64,000 bases of DNA from Streptomyces changanensis (GCF_024600715.1 NZ_CP102332.1:3410001-3474000); one strand, 5' to 3'. Counted from the stretch's first letter, positions 1 to 8,652 are shown. Numbers and translations: made by a program. Notes: a model not told the origin generated them from the sequence alone.

Positions 1-1
1 C

Positions 2-1072
2 GAGGTGGCTCCCGTGGCCGACCAGATGACCTCGTACTTCTACGCTCTGCTCTTCGTACGCCATCCGCCCCTGCGCGACCTCTTCCCCGTGGCGATGGAC
101 GCCCAGCGGGACCGTCTCCTCAGAGCGCTGCTGACGGCCGCCGAGCACATGGACGACCCGGCGGTGCTCACCGACTACCTCCGGCACCTCGGCCGCGGCC
201 ACCGGAAGTACGGCACGCAGGCCGCTCACTACCCCGCCGTGGGAGAGGCCCTGATCGGCGCGCTGACCCGATACGCCACCCGTACCTGGGACGGAGAGAC
301 GGAGGCCGCCTGGATCCGCACGTACACCACCATCTCGCAGATCATGATCGACGCGGCGGCCGACGACGAGCGGAAGGGACCGCCCTGGTGGCACGCCGAA
401 GTGGTGGCGCACGAGCTGAGGACGCCCGACATAGCCGTCGTGACCGTGCGCCCCGACCAGCCGTACCCCTTCCTGGCCGGGCAGTACGCCAGTCTGGAGA
501 CACCCTGGTGGCCCCGGGTGTGGCGGCACTACTCGTTCGCCGCGGCCCCGCGTCCCGACGGGCTGCTGACCTTCCACGTGAAGGCGGTACCGGCGGGCTG
601 GGTGTCGAACGCGCTGGTCCACCGCGCCCGCCCGGGTGACGTCCTGCGGCTCGGTCCGCCGGCCGGCTCGATGACCGTCGACCACACGTCCGACAGCGGA
701 CTGCTCTGCGTGGGTGGCGGCACCGGCATAGCGCCGATCAAGGCACTGGTGGAGGACGTCGTCGAACACGGACGGCGCCGGCCCGTCGAGGTCTTCTACG
801 GCGCCCGCACGGATCATGACCTGTACGACATCGACACCATGCTGCGGCTCCGGCAGGCCCACCCCTGGCTGGAGGTGCGCGCCGTGATCGACGGCAAGAC
901 CCCGCTGCCGGACGTGGTCCGCGCGCACGGACCCTGGGACGAGTACCACGCCTACCTGTCCGGCCCGCCCGGCATGATCCGCAGTGGGATCGACGCGCTG
1001 CGGGGGGTGGGAGTCCCGCACGAGCGCATCCGCCACGACTCGCTGGACGAGCTCGTCGCGGCGACCGGCTGA
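2..1072 (+). CDS. Globin domain fused to FAD/NAD(P)H reductase, 5' end missing
   Basis: Flavohaemoprotein-like oxidoreductase: a haem globin joined to a ferredoxin-reductase-type module that passes electrons from NAD(P)H through FAD to the haem, in the way of NO-dioxygenases. The window opens inside the gene. The frame is open from base 2 and the first residues (EVAPVADQMTSYFYALLF) look like an early globin helix, so a few tens of N-terminal residues are missing and the GTG at base 5 is not the true start. Globin fold covers about residues 1-130. The FAD-binding RHYSFA motif lies near residue 174 and the nucleotide-binding GGGTGIAP motif near 237. The C-terminal SGPPGMI segment is typical of the reductase family. 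The physiological substrate cannot be read from the sequence. Confidence 0.9.
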   Translation, partial: EVAPVADQMTSYFYALLFVRHPPLRDLFPVAMDAQRDRLLRALLTAAEHMDDPAVLTDYLRHLGRGHRKYGTQAAHYPAVGEALIGALTRYATRTWDGETEAAWIRTYTTISQIMIDAAADDERKGPPWWHAEVVAHELRTPDIAVVTVRPDQPYPFLAGQYASLETPWWPRVWRHYSFAAAPRPDGLLTFHVKAVPAGWVSNALVHRARPGDVLRLGPPAGSMTVDHTSDSGLLCVGGGTGIAPIKALVEDVVEHGRRRPVEVFYGARTDHDLYDIDTMLRLRQAHPWLEVRAVIDGKTPLPDVVRAHGPWDEYHAYLSGPPGMIRSGIDALRGVGVPHERIRHDSLDELVAATG

Positions 1073-1258
1073 GTCGCGGGCGGTGGTGTCGGACGGCGCG
1101 GTCACCGGGTGCCGCAGCCGCGGGCTCGCACCAGGCCGACGGCTCGACAGCGGGCGGAACCCGGCAGTGGGGCGGAACCCCCGGCAGAGGGGAGGCACCT
1201 CCGCGGCGGTCGGAACCCCGACAGAGGGCGGAACGGATCCTCGGCAGGGGTCGGATCC

Positions 1259-1738
1259 TCAGCCCAGGTCGGGCGCGTGCATGGCGCGGACGCCCTCGAT
1301 GTTGCCGTCGAGGTAGTGCCGCAGCGACAGCGGCACGAGGTGCACGGCGGCGATGCCGACCCTGGTGAACGGGATCCGGACGATCTCGTACTCGCCGACC
1401 GGCTCGTCGACCTCCGGCCCGTGCCGCTGGCCGGGGTCCATCGACTCCAGCCGGCAGACGAAGAAGTGCTGCACCTTCACGCCCGAGACGCCGCCGTCCT
1501 CGATGTGCTCGACGGTGTCCACGAAACACGGAACCACGTCGGTGATCTTGGCGCCGAGTTCCTCGTGCACCTCGCGGTGGAGTGCGTCGACGACGGTCGC
1601 GTCGCTCGGTTCGACACCGCCGCCCGGCGTGAGCCAGTAGGGATCCATTCCGGGCTTGGTCCGCTTGATCAGGATCAGATCGTCGCCGTCGAGGAGGACG
1701 GCGCGGGCGGTGCGCTTGACCACTGGACGTTCGGTCAT
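1259..1738 (-). CDS. NUDIX hydrolase
   Basis: A 159-residue protein with one NUDIX domain, a family that hydrolyses nucleoside diphosphates linked to another moiety. The NUDIX box starts in GGGVEPSDATVVDALHREV and ends HEELGAK; the metal-binding REVHEE core is complete, but the first conserved Glu of the box is Ala. That Glu is less critical than the REUXEE glutamates, so activity is still plausible. The ATG start at 1738 gives a natural N-terminus (MTERPVVKRTARAVLL). The gene stands alone: the globin gene upstream is convergent and a LysR gene on the same strand lies 180 bp away. The substrate is unknown. Confidence 0.88.
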   Translation of the reverse strand: MTERPVVKRTARAVLLDGDDLILIKRTKPGMDPYWLTPGGGVEPSDATVVDALHREVHEELGAKITDVVPCFVDTVEHIEDGGVSGVKVQHFFVCRLESMDPGQRHGPEVDEPVGEYEIVRIPFTRVGIAAVHLVPLSLRHYLDGNIEGVRAMHAPDLG

Positions 1739-1917
1739 GGCAGGACAATGGCCCGTGGCGTACCGCTTGAAACCCGCCAGGGAGGAGCGACCGCCGGGTA
1801 ACCGTCGCGTGTGACCGCGCGGTGGCGGGCCGTCGCCACCCGCTGCCTCCCGTCACCCCACGGCTTGGGACACGCGTGGCTCCTCAAGCCGCGGCTCATG
1901 TCACCGCCCGGCGGCCG

Positions 1918-2814
1918 TCACCACGCGGCCGCGGCCCGCAGCAGGACCTCGTGCGCCCGGGCGATGTGCGCCAGAGCCAGCGTCCCGGTGCGCACGACCA
2001 GGAAGTACGTGCGCAGTGGGGGCACCGGGGGATCCAGGAGCGCGACGAGGCGGCCGCTGCGCAGGGCGTCCTCGCACAGGTAGCGCGGAAGCACGGCGAG
2101 TCCCGCCCCGGCGGCGGCGCTCTCCAGGACCGCCCGCAGGTCGGGCACGACGACCGTGCCCGTGGCGGCGGGCTTCGACTCGAAGACGGCGGCCCAGTAG
2201 CGGGTCACGAAGGGCAGCGACTCGTGGACCTCGACCACGGGGAGCTGCTCCAGCACCACGGACCCGCGGCTCAGCAGGGTCTCCGGGGCCAGGCGCGCGG
2301 CCCAGCGCGGGGCGGCCACGAGGACGTGCTCCTCGTCGCAGAGCGGTCTCGCGGTGAGCAGACCGCCGCGCGGCCGCGCCGTGGCCACGGCCAGGTCGTG
2401 CCGGCCGGCGGCCAGCCCGTCCAGGCACTCCTCGGCGGCGCCGAACAGCGACGTCCGCAGGGTGAGGCCCTCGGCGACGAGCGGCGCCAGGGCCGGTAAC
2501 GCCCGCAGCGCGACGAACTCCGGCGGTCCCGCGAGGTGGAGGGTGCGCGTCCCGACCCGCCCGTGCACCCCCGTCTCGGAGATCTCGACGAGGGCGTCGA
2601 GGTGCGGTGCGGCGCGATGGGCCAGTTCGTCGCCGACGGTGGTCGGCGTGACGCCGCGGGCCTGTCGTAGGAACAGAGGGCGCCCCAACTGCCGTTCCAG
2701 CGTGCGGATCTGGCTGGTGACGGCCGGCTGGGAGAGGCCGAGGAGGGCCGCGGCACGGGTGAAGGAGCCGGCTCGGTGCACCGTGACGAAGGTCCGCAAC
2801 AGGCCGAGATCCAT
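1918..2814 (-). CDS. LysR family transcriptional regulator
   Basis: 298 residues, the usual LysR size. The N-terminus (MDLGLLRTFVTVHRAGSFT) runs into the winged helix-turn-helix (AAALLGLSQPAVTSQIRTLE), followed by a periplasmic-binding-protein-like effector domain from about residue 90. No divergent partner gene is adjacent: the next gene upstream (cystathionine gamma-lyase) is on the same strand, so the usual LysR guess of a divergent target does not apply. The 5' flank (2815-2900) is relatively AT-rich, including an ATAAATAT stretch, and probably holds its promoter. The effector is unknown. Confidence 0.9.
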   Translation of the reverse strand: MDLGLLRTFVTVHRAGSFTRAAALLGLSQPAVTSQIRTLERQLGRPLFLRQARGVTPTTVGDELAHRAAPHLDALVEISETGVHGRVGTRTLHLAGPPEFVALRALPALAPLVAEGLTLRTSLFGAAEECLDGLAAGRHDLAVATARPRGGLLTARPLCDEEHVLVAAPRWAARLAPETLLSRGSVVLEQLPVVEVHESLPFVTRYWAAVFESKPAATGTVVVPDLRAVLESAAAGAGLAVLPRYLCEDALRSGRLVALLDPPVPPLRTYFLVVRTGTLALAHIARAHEVLLRAAAAW

Positions 2815-2954
2815 GCCCCTCCCTCTCCTCGGTGAGCGCCTTCCCCGAAGCCGTACAACTATAAATATGTCGATAGGGCGCTGTCGTCAGCGTGATGGGA
2901 CACTGACGTAGGGTCAATTAGCCTGGCTCAGGCCGGATTCCGGCGACACCAGGT

Positions 2955-2992
2955 GGGCGGTCCGAGCCACGAGGGGGAGGCTCGGACCGCCC
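2955..2992 (-). terminator. Hairpin downstream of cystathionine gamma-lyase gene
   Basis: Perfect 14-bp inverted repeat (GGGCGGTCCGAGCC and its complement) with a 10-nt loop. It lies about 110 bp past the stop of the cystathionine gamma-lyase gene on the minus strand and upstream of the lysR promoter region. There is no U-tract, as is usual for Streptomyces terminators. Confidence 0.65.
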
Positions 2993-3099
2993 GTCCACCG
3001 GTACCCGCCCGGCGAGGGCTTCAGCTGTCCGCCCGATGAGCCCTGTCCGCTCGGTCGGCCCTGCCGGCACGGTGAGCCCCGCCGGCGGTGTCGGTCCCG

Positions 3100-4278
3100 T
3101 CAGTGCGGTCCGGCCGCCGCGTCCAGGGCGCGCAGGACGTCCGCGACGAGGTCGTCCGGGTCTTCGGCACCGACCGAGAACCGGACGAACCCGGCCGGCA
3201 CCGCGTCGCCGCCCCACCGCCCGCGCCGCTCGGCCGTCGAGCGGACCCCGCCGAAGCTCGTGGCGTCGTCCACCAGGCGCAGCGCGTCCAGGAACCGCTC
3301 CGCGCGCTCGCGGTCGGCGAGGACGAACGAGACCACTGACCCGAAGCGGCGCATCTGCGCGGCCGCCACCCGGTGCGACGGATCGCCCGGCAGGCCCGGG
3401 TACCGCAGCCCGGTCACGTCGTCGCGCTCCGCCAGGGCCTCGGCGAGGGCGAGGGCGTTGGCGCACTGCCGGTCGACACGGAGGTGGAGGGTGGCCAGCG
3501 AACGGTGGGCGAGCCATGCCTCCATCGGTCCGGGGATCGCGCCGACGATCTTCCGCCAACGGCGTACCCCGGCGGCGAGCGCGGCGTCCGCGGTGGTGAC
3601 GTGACCGAGCAGGACGTCACCGTGGCCGGTCAGGCCCTTGGTGTCACTGGCCACGGAGAAGTCGGCGCCCAGCGCCAGGGGGCGCTGTCCGAGCGGCGTG
3701 GCCAGCGTGTTGTCGACGGCGACCAGCGCGCCGGCCTCGTGCGCGGCCGCCACCAGGCGCCGGACGTCGCACACGTCGAGTCCCGGGTTGGAAGGGGTCT
3801 CGAGCCAGAGCAGTTTCGCGCCGTCCAGGGCTGACAGCTGGGCGTCGCCACCGGTGGGCGCCGTGCGGACCTCGATCCCATACGCGGTCAGCTGTTCGGC
3901 CACCAGGGGCAGGGCCTGGTAGCCGTCGGCCGGGAGGACGACCGCGTCACCGGCCGCGAGCTGCGAGAAGAGCACCGAGGAGATCGCGGCCATGCCGGAG
4001 GCGAAGACCACCGTCTCCGCCGCGTCGGCCCCCGGGGCCTCCAGTTCGCCGATGGCCCGTTCCAGCAGCGTCCAGGTCGGGTTCTCGTCGCGACCGTAGG
4101 TGTACGGGCCGGTCGGCTCGCCCGGTAGGTGGTAGTGGGCGGCGAACACCGGGCCCGGAAGGGTCGGTTCGTGCTTGCGGGGCTCCGGCAGGCCGGCCCG
4201 TACGGCCCGGGTCCCCTCACCCGTCCCGTCGCCCGTTCCCTCGCCTGTGCCTTCGCCCGTGCCGGGTACGGACGCCAT
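3100..4278 (-). CDS. Cystathionine gamma-lyase (Cys/Met metabolism PLP enzyme)
   Basis: PLP-dependent trans-sulfuration enzyme of the Cys/Met metabolism family, expected to split cystathionine into cysteine, 2-oxobutyrate and ammonia. 392 residues, normal length. The PLP lysine is in SDTKGLTGHGD, and the cofactor-binding YTYGRDENPT and ETPSNPG segments are present. The N-terminus carries a low-complexity run of (G-T-G-E/D) repeats encoded by 12-nt tandem repeats, probably a flexible extension. The ATG at 4278 overlaps the stop of the upstream membrane-protein gene (TGATG), which indicates translational coupling. Homologous cystathionine gamma-synthase cannot be excluded from sequence alone. 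Confidence 0.88.
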   Translation of the reverse strand: MASVPGTGEGTGEGTGDGTGEGTRAVRAGLPEPRKHEPTLPGPVFAAHYHLPGEPTGPYTYGRDENPTWTLLERAIGELEAPGADAAETVVFASGMAAISSVLFSQLAAGDAVVLPADGYQALPLVAEQLTAYGIEVRTAPTGGDAQLSALDGAKLLWLETPSNPGLDVCDVRRLVAAAHEAGALVAVDNTLATPLGQRPLALGADFSVASDTKGLTGHGDVLLGHVTTADAALAAGVRRWRKIVGAIPGPMEAWLAHRSLATLHLRVDRQCANALALAEALAERDDVTGLRYPGLPGDPSHRVAAAQMRRFGSVVSFVLADRERAERFLDALRLVDDATSFGGVRSTAERRGRWGGDAVPAGFVRFSVGAEDPDDLVADVLRALDAAAGPH

Positions 4279-4658
4279 CAGTCGCGACCGTCGGGGAGCA
4301 CGACGTTGAGGGCCCAGGAGACGACGGAGATGATCAGACCGCCGAGCACGGCGGTCCAGAAGCCCTCCACGTGGAAGCTGAGGTCCAGCTTGTCCGCGAG
4401 CCAGGACGTCAGCAGCAGCATCAGGGCGTTGACGATGAGGGTGAACAGGCCGAGGGTGAGGACGAAGAGCGGCAGCGTGAGGAGGTTCACGAGCGGCTTG
4501 ACGAGGATGTTCACCACGCCGAAGACCAGGGCGACGAGCACCAGTGTCAGGGCCTTGCGGCCCGTGCTGTCGCCGGTGAGCGTGATGTCGTCCAGCAACC
4601 AGATCGCGACGGCCAGCGCGCCCGCGTTCGCGAGCGTCTTGACTACGAAATTCATCAT
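4278..4658 (-). CDS. Phage-holin-family (YvlD/DUF360-like) membrane protein
   Basis: About 126 residues with four predicted membrane segments (ALAVAIWLLDDI, ALTLVLVALVFGVVNILV, LPLFVLTLGLFTLIVNALML and AVLGGLIISVVSWALNVVL). It matches the small YvlD-like family often annotated as phage holin, though nothing here is phage-related. Starts at the ATG pair 4658/4655 are preferred over the longer frame to 4718, which would run into the divergent cupin start at 4709 and adds a non-membrane leader. Its stop overlaps the next start (TGATG at 4276-4280), so it forms an operon with cystathionine gamma-lyase. Function is unknown. Confidence 0.8.
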   Translation of the reverse strand: MMNFVVKTLANAGALAVAIWLLDDITLTGDSTGRKALTLVLVALVFGVVNILVKPLVNLLTLPLFVLTLGLFTLIVNALMLLLTSWLADKLDLSFHVEGFWTAVLGGLIISVVSWALNVVLPDGRD

Positions 4659-4708
4659 GTGTCTGATCGTGGCAGACACGATCACCACGAGGGCGGGGAC
4701 GAGCGGCG

Positions 4709-5026
4709 ATGAAGGCATTCCGACTGGACGAGCTGGAGGCGGAACGCGCCGCCCATGACGGCGCGTACCTCCAGTTCCTGCGCGAGCGGAACATGTCGGT
4801 CGGGCTGTACGCGCTCGACGCGGGGCAACGGGACCCGCAGCAGCCGCACAAGGAGGACGAGGTCTACTTCGTCGTCAGCGGGCGGGCCTCGATCACGGTC
4901 GGCGACGAGACGACGCAGGTGGGGCGCGGCAGTGTGGTCTATGTGCCGGCCGGGGTCCCGCACCGGTTCCACCACGTGACCGAGGACCTGCGGGTCATGG
5001 TGGTGTTCTCGCCGCCCGAGGGCTGA
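4709..5026 (+). CDS. Small cupin-domain protein
   Basis: 105-residue single-domain cupin. Motif 1 is PHKEDEVYFVVSGRASITVG, with the metal-ligand pattern H-x-x-x-E shifted slightly (PHKEDE), and motif 2 is VPAGVPHRFHH. Such proteins bind a metal and serve as small isomerases, dioxygenases or sensors; the reaction cannot be assigned. A GGGGACGAG sequence precedes the ATG at 4709. It is divergent from the YvlD-like gene with only about 50 bp between starts, so the two promoters must overlap coding sequence or each other. Confidence 0.85.
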   Translation: MKAFRLDELEAERAAHDGAYLQFLRERNMSVGLYALDAGQRDPQQPHKEDEVYFVVSGRASITVGDETTQVGRGSVVYVPAGVPHRFHHVTEDLRVMVVFSPPEG

Positions 5027-5198
5027 CGGCCTCCTCCCGCGGGGCTACCGGAGGGGCGGGTCGACCCCGACGCTCCCTAGGGGGAGGTTCAGGGGAGTCC
5101 AAGGGCTGCGGGGCCCCCGCCGGGCACCGGCCGCGCCTAGCATCGAAGGCGTCCACACGGAACGACGTGGCAGACGCGAGAGAGACGAGGCGGACGAG

Positions 5199-5432
5199 AT
5201 GGCGGTTAAGGAACTCCTGCGGGGCCTGCCCTGGTGGGTGAAGTGGGTGGCCATACCGGTCATCGCCGTGGTCGTCTTCGGCGGCCTGATCGCGAGCGCC
5301 GTCTACTTCGTGGTCAGCCTGCTGTTCAAGGCACTGGTGTTCGTGGCGCTGGTCGGCGGACTCCTGTACGTCGTGCGGAAGTTCACGGGATCGTCGTCGT
5401 CCTCGTCGTCCTCCACCCGCGACGGCTGGTGA
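5199..5432 (+). CDS. DUF5326 family small membrane protein
   Basis: 77 residues, characteristic of actinobacterial DUF5326: MAVKELLRGLPWWVKWVAIP is followed by two hydrophobic segments (about residues 16-36 and 38-60), then VRKFT and a serine-rich tail (eight consecutive Ser). Function is unknown. A TAGCAT -10-like element at 5138-5143 lies about 60 bp upstream. The gene stands alone between the cupin gene and the ssgR region. Confidence 0.85.
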   Translation: MAVKELLRGLPWWVKWVAIPVIAVVVFGGLIASAVYFVVSLLFKALVFVALVGGLLYVVRKFTGSSSSSSSSTRDGW

Positions 5433-5679
5433 ACCGACCCGGGCGTTAGGCCGCCCGGGGGAACGGCCCCTCCGGAAGGCACCCCCGAACGGAGGCTGCC
5501 ATTAGAGTGGCAGGGCTTCCGCGGCCCTTGGAATCAAGGGCTGACTGAACGCCCTACCAGCGGTTTGTACGACTGTTGCGACTGTATGCGGCGCAATGTG
5601 CAGGGTCGCGCCGAGACGCATCCAGGGGCTCCAGTGGTGACCGCTCATGGGCGACATGCCCAGGGGGTGTCCTTCGGTC

Positions 5680-6444
5680 ATGGCTTCGACTACCACTGCC
5701 CCGACTCTCATCGGCTCGGTGCAGCGTGCGCTCCGACTGCTGGAGGCGGTGGGGTCCCACGAGGGCGGGGCCCCCGCCAAGCAGCTCGCGCGAGAGACCG
5801 GGCTGCCGCTGCCTACCGCGTACCACCTGCTGCGCACCCTGACGCACGAGGGTTACCTGCTGCGCGACCGAGGTGTGTTCACCCTCGGTGAGGCCGCCCA
5901 CCGGCTGGCCGGTGCCGGGACGCTGCAGAATCGTCGCACCAAGATCGAGGACTGTCTCGCTCGCTGGCGGGACGCCATCGGCGTGCCCGTGTACTTCGCG
6001 GTCTACCGGGACGGCGAGATCGAGCTCGTCGCCGTCTCCGACACGCCCGCCGCGCCCGCCGTCGCCGAATGGGCGGACTTCCGTGCGACCGGTCACGCCC
6101 ACGCGATCGGCCAGTGCCTGCTCAGCCAGCTCGGTGACCGGGAGCGCCGGGACCACCTGGAGCGCCATCCCGTGCAGCCCATCACGCCCTACACCGTCCG
6201 TGACCACCGGACTCTCCTGGAACGTCTCGACCGCGGTGGGGTGGAGGACCCCCTCGTCGAGCGGCAGGAGTACGCGCTCGGGACCGTCTGCGCCGCCATC
6301 CCCATCACTGCCGGAACCACCACCGCGGCGATGGCCATTTCTGTACCCTTGCACGCGGAAGATAGGTTGCTCCCTGCGGTCGAGCAACTACGCAGCGAAA
6401 TCAACGCGCTGTTGGGTTCGCTCGCCTTCTCTATCAGTATCTGA
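5680..6444 (+). CDS. ssgR: IclR-family regulator SsgR
   Basis: IclR-type transcription factor: winged helix-turn-helix at about residues 10-70 (APAKQLARETGLPLPTAYHL), then an effector domain ending CAAIPITAGTTTAAMA. Its position directly upstream of ssgA on the same strand identifies it as SsgR, known in S. coelicolor to activate ssgA. The ATG at 5680 (MASTTTAPTLIGSVQRALRL) is preferred because family N-termini begin just before TLIGSVQRA; an in-frame ATG at 5647 would add 11 residues. 254 residues from 5680. The 5' flank (5433-5679) is longer and less GC-rich than most gaps here, as expected for a developmentally regulated promoter. Confidence 0.88.
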   Translation: MASTTTAPTLIGSVQRALRLLEAVGSHEGGAPAKQLARETGLPLPTAYHLLRTLTHEGYLLRDRGVFTLGEAAHRLAGAGTLQNRRTKIEDCLARWRDAIGVPVYFAVYRDGEIELVAVSDTPAAPAVAEWADFRATGHAHAIGQCLLSQLGDRERRDHLERHPVQPITPYTVRDHRTLLERLDRGGVEDPLVERQEYALGTVCAAIPITAGTTTAAMAISVPLHAEDRLLPAVEQLRSEINALLGSLAFSISI

Positions 6445-6581
6445 AAAATCACTCCTTGTGATCCGCTAGCGCGTGCACCAGCATTACGTCAAGAGGGCCA
6501 GGGGGGATCAATCCTGGCCAGTTTTCCCTCTCCACTGCTTTGAGAACTGCTTCAAGACATTCATCTACAGCGGGGTACATG

Positions 6582-7016
6582 ATGCGCGAGTCGGTCCAGG
6601 CCGAGGTCCTGATGAGCTTCATCGTCTCGGACGAGCTCTCCTTCAGGATCCCGGTCGAGCTGGGGTACGAGACGAGAGACCCCTTCGCCGTCCGAATGAC
6701 CTTCCACCTGCCCGGTGACGCCCCCGTGACCTGGACCTTCGGTCGCGAGCTCCTCCTCGACGGCATCAACAGCGCCACCGGGGAAGGTGACGTGCGGGTC
6801 GAGCCGACCGCGGACGAGGACCATCTGTCCGATGTCCACATCCGGCTGCGCGTCGGCCCCGACCAGGCGCTGTTCCGCGCCAGCGCGCCACCCCTGGTCG
6901 CCTTCCTCGACCGCACCGACAAGCTGGTGCCCCTCGGCCAGGAGAGCGCGCTCGGCGACTTCGACGAGGGCCTGGACGAGGCCCTCGGACGCATCCTGGC
7001 CGAGAACGCGGGCTGA
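6582..7016 (+). CDS. ssgA: Sporulation-specific cell division activator SsgA
   Basis: SsgA-like protein (SALP), 144 residues. These proteins occur only in sporulating actinomycetes; SsgA controls septum placement and helps SsgB recruit FtsZ during sporulation. The N-terminus MRESVQAEVLMSFIVSDELS and the core RIPVELGYETRDPFAVRMTF and LVAFLDRTDKLVPLGQE match SsgA rather than SsgB, which begins differently (MNTTVSCELHL, from memory). ATG codons at 6579 and 6582 are both possible. It follows ssgR by about 135 bp, the known ssgRA arrangement. A strong hairpin follows the stop. Confidence 0.92.
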   Translation: MRESVQAEVLMSFIVSDELSFRIPVELGYETRDPFAVRMTFHLPGDAPVTWTFGRELLLDGINSATGEGDVRVEPTADEDHLSDVHIRLRVGPDQALFRASAPPLVAFLDRTDKLVPLGQESALGDFDEGLDEALGRILAENAG

Positions 7017-7035
7017 CCGTCCCGGCACACCGATC

Positions 7036-7066
7036 GGCCCCGGTCCGGCGACCCCGGACCGGGGCC
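7036..7066. terminator. Bidirectional hairpin between ssgA and yibE/F
   Basis: Perfect 13-bp stem (GGCCCCGGTCCGG and complement) with a 5-nt loop. It lies 20 bp after the ssgA stop and 8 bp after the stop of the convergent YibE/F gene, so it can serve both. Confidence 0.8.
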
Positions 7067-7073
7067 GCCGGGG

Positions 7074-8438
7074 TCACTTCTTGCGACGGCGGCCCCGTCC
7101 CGTACGAGTCGGCCCGCCCGGTGCGGAGGGCCGGTCCGCCGAGACCACCAGGGCCGCCAGGCCCGTCGTGACCGGCACCGACGCGACGAGGCCGATGGAG
7201 CCGACCAGCGTCCGGACGATCTCCTGGGCCACCAGCTCGCTGTTGGCCACCGTCCCCACGCTGCTCTGGGCGATCGAGAAGAGCAGCAGCAGCGGCAGTG
7301 CGGCACCCGCGTAGGCCAGGACCAGCGTGTTCACCACCGACGCGATGTGGTCGCGGCCGATCCGGATGCCCGCCCGGTACAGGGCGCGCGGGCCCATCTT
7401 CGGGTCCGCCTGGTGCAGTTCCCACACGGCGGACGTCTGCGTGACCGTCACGTCGTCGAGCACACCGAGCGATCCGATGATGACGCCGGCGAGCAGCAGC
7501 CCCGACATGTCGATGCCCGGGTACAGCCCGTGGATCAGTCCGGTGTAGTCGTCCGTGTTGCCGGTGAGCCTGGCCCAGCCGATGAAGAGGGAGCCGAGCA
7601 GGCCGATCAGCAGCAGCGAGATCAGTGTGCCGAGGACGGCGACCGAGGTCCGCGCGCTCAGGCCATGACTCAGGTAGAGCGCGATGAGCATGATCGCGCT
7701 CGATCCGACCACCGCCACCACCAGCGGGTTCGACCCCTGGAGGATTGCGGGGAGGATGAAGAAGGTCAGGAAGACGAAGCTGGTACCGAGGGCGATCAGC
7801 GCCATCAGTCCACGCAAGCGCCCCACGGCGACCACGGCCAAGGCGAAGGCGGCGGCGAGCAGGATCAACGGGAAGCGGCGGTCGACGTCCGTCACCGAGT
7901 ACTGCAGGTCCTCCGGCGCGTCCGGTGCGAACGCCACCACGACGCCCTGCCCCTGCTCCAGCTGGCGCGGTGCGTCCGGTTGGACGATCTCCGTGAAGCG
8001 GCGGCCCTCGTCCTGTCCGCTCGTCACCTCGATGGTGACGCGCTTGCACTGGCCCTGCTGGGCGTTGACCGCCTCCCGGCCCTGGGGTGTGCTGGTGTCA
8101 CCGGTCGGCGGGACCTGCGCGGCGTTCACGTCCTTGCAGTCGACCTGCTCGACGCGGACGACCTCACCCCGTTCGGTCTGCCGGTCGAAGCCGACGCCGG
8201 TACGTTCGTGAGCCGGGGCGCCGCCCGGCCAGAGGACGGCGAGCCCGACGAGCACCGCCGTGGCGAAGGGAATCAACACCGCCGCGATGACCTTGCGCAG
8301 GTGCTGCGATACGGGTGCGGCGGGGCCGTGGGCGTGGGTGTGGACATGCGCGAGCGCGTCGGGTTCCGGGTGGTGCCCAGGACCGTGCTCGGGGCCGTGT
8401 CCCGACCCGTTCTCCGGGTGCTGATGCGAGGAAGTCAC
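7074..8438 (-). CDS. YibE/F-like multispan membrane protein
   Basis: 454 residues. A histidine-rich cytoplasmic N-terminus (many His in residues 4-40, e.g. PGHHPEPDALAHVHTHAHG) precedes one membrane segment near residue 50, an extracytoplasmic stretch of about 120 residues, and then six or seven closely packed hydrophobic helices (about 190-430) ending in a basic tail (GRGRRRKK). The helical part matches YibE/F proteins (HGLSARTSVAVLGTL, GVLDDVTVTQTSAVWEL). Transport function is not established; the His-rich tail suggests metal binding, which is inference. It is convergent with ssgA and divergent from the thiC leader. The proposed start is the ATG at 8438. Confidence 0.85.
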   Translation of the reverse strand: MTSSHQHPENGSGHGPEHGPGHHPEPDALAHVHTHAHGPAAPVSQHLRKVIAAVLIPFATAVLVGLAVLWPGGAPAHERTGVGFDRQTERGEVVRVEQVDCKDVNAAQVPPTGDTSTPQGREAVNAQQGQCKRVTIEVTSGQDEGRRFTEIVQPDAPRQLEQGQGVVVAFAPDAPEDLQYSVTDVDRRFPLILLAAAFALAVVAVGRLRGLMALIALGTSFVFLTFFILPAILQGSNPLVVAVVGSSAIMLIALYLSHGLSARTSVAVLGTLISLLLIGLLGSLFIGWARLTGNTDDYTGLIHGLYPGIDMSGLLLAGVIIGSLGVLDDVTVTQTSAVWELHQADPKMGPRALYRAGIRIGRDHIASVVNTLVLAYAGAALPLLLLFSIAQSSVGTVANSELVAQEIVRTLVGSIGLVASVPVTTGLAALVVSADRPSAPGGPTRTGRGRRRKK

Positions 8439-8514
8439 CCACCGATCATCGCAAGAACGGCAGGGGCCCCCTGTTCAGCGTGGCCGGAAGGGCGCTAGCG
8501 TGGTGGCACCTTTG

Positions 8515-8650
8515 CACACGCGGGAGCTCGGAGCACCGGGCTGAGAGGGCGCTGACCTCCGTCCACGCGATGTTTCACGTGAAACCTCGCCGACGGAAGC
8601 CGCTGCGCCGACCGCCGAACCTGTTACCGGGTAATGCCGGCGTAGGGAGT
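8515..8650 (+). ncRNA. TPP (THI-box) riboswitch of thiC
   Basis: All core elements of the thiamine pyrophosphate aptamer are visible in order: the CGGGAG strand of P2 (8521), GGGCTGAGAG (8539-8548), its partner ACCTCCG (8555-8561), CCGAACCTGTTACCGGGTAA (8614-8633), TGCCGGCGTAGGGAGT (8635-8650), and then the start codon 8 nt later. It should turn thiC expression off when TPP is abundant. The short distance from the last aptamer element to the ATG suggests control of translation initiation. Unusually, the variable arm (8559-8596) is a nested hairpin whose tip is an exact parS palindrome. Confidence 0.93.
8572..8585. promoter_or_regulatory. parS site (ParB binding) inside the thiC riboswitch
   Basis: Exact GTTTCACGTGAAAC, the Streptomyces parS consensus. 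Flanking bases extend it into a hairpin in RNA: CCGTC (8559-8563) pairs with GACGG (8592-8596) and GCGA (8567-8570) with TCGC (8587-8590). The arms therefore nest around the palindrome. Confidence 0.9.
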
Positions 8651-8652
8651 AG

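Noticed and set aside
4278..4718. Phage origin suggested by the holin-like protein
   Set aside because: YvlD-like proteins are ordinary chromosomal membrane proteins. No lysin, capsid or integrase genes are near, and the gene is coupled to a metabolic enzyme.
7347..8498. 383-residue plus-strand frame opposite yibE/F
   Set aside because: Arg/Asp/His-rich shadow composition and antisense to a clear membrane protein.
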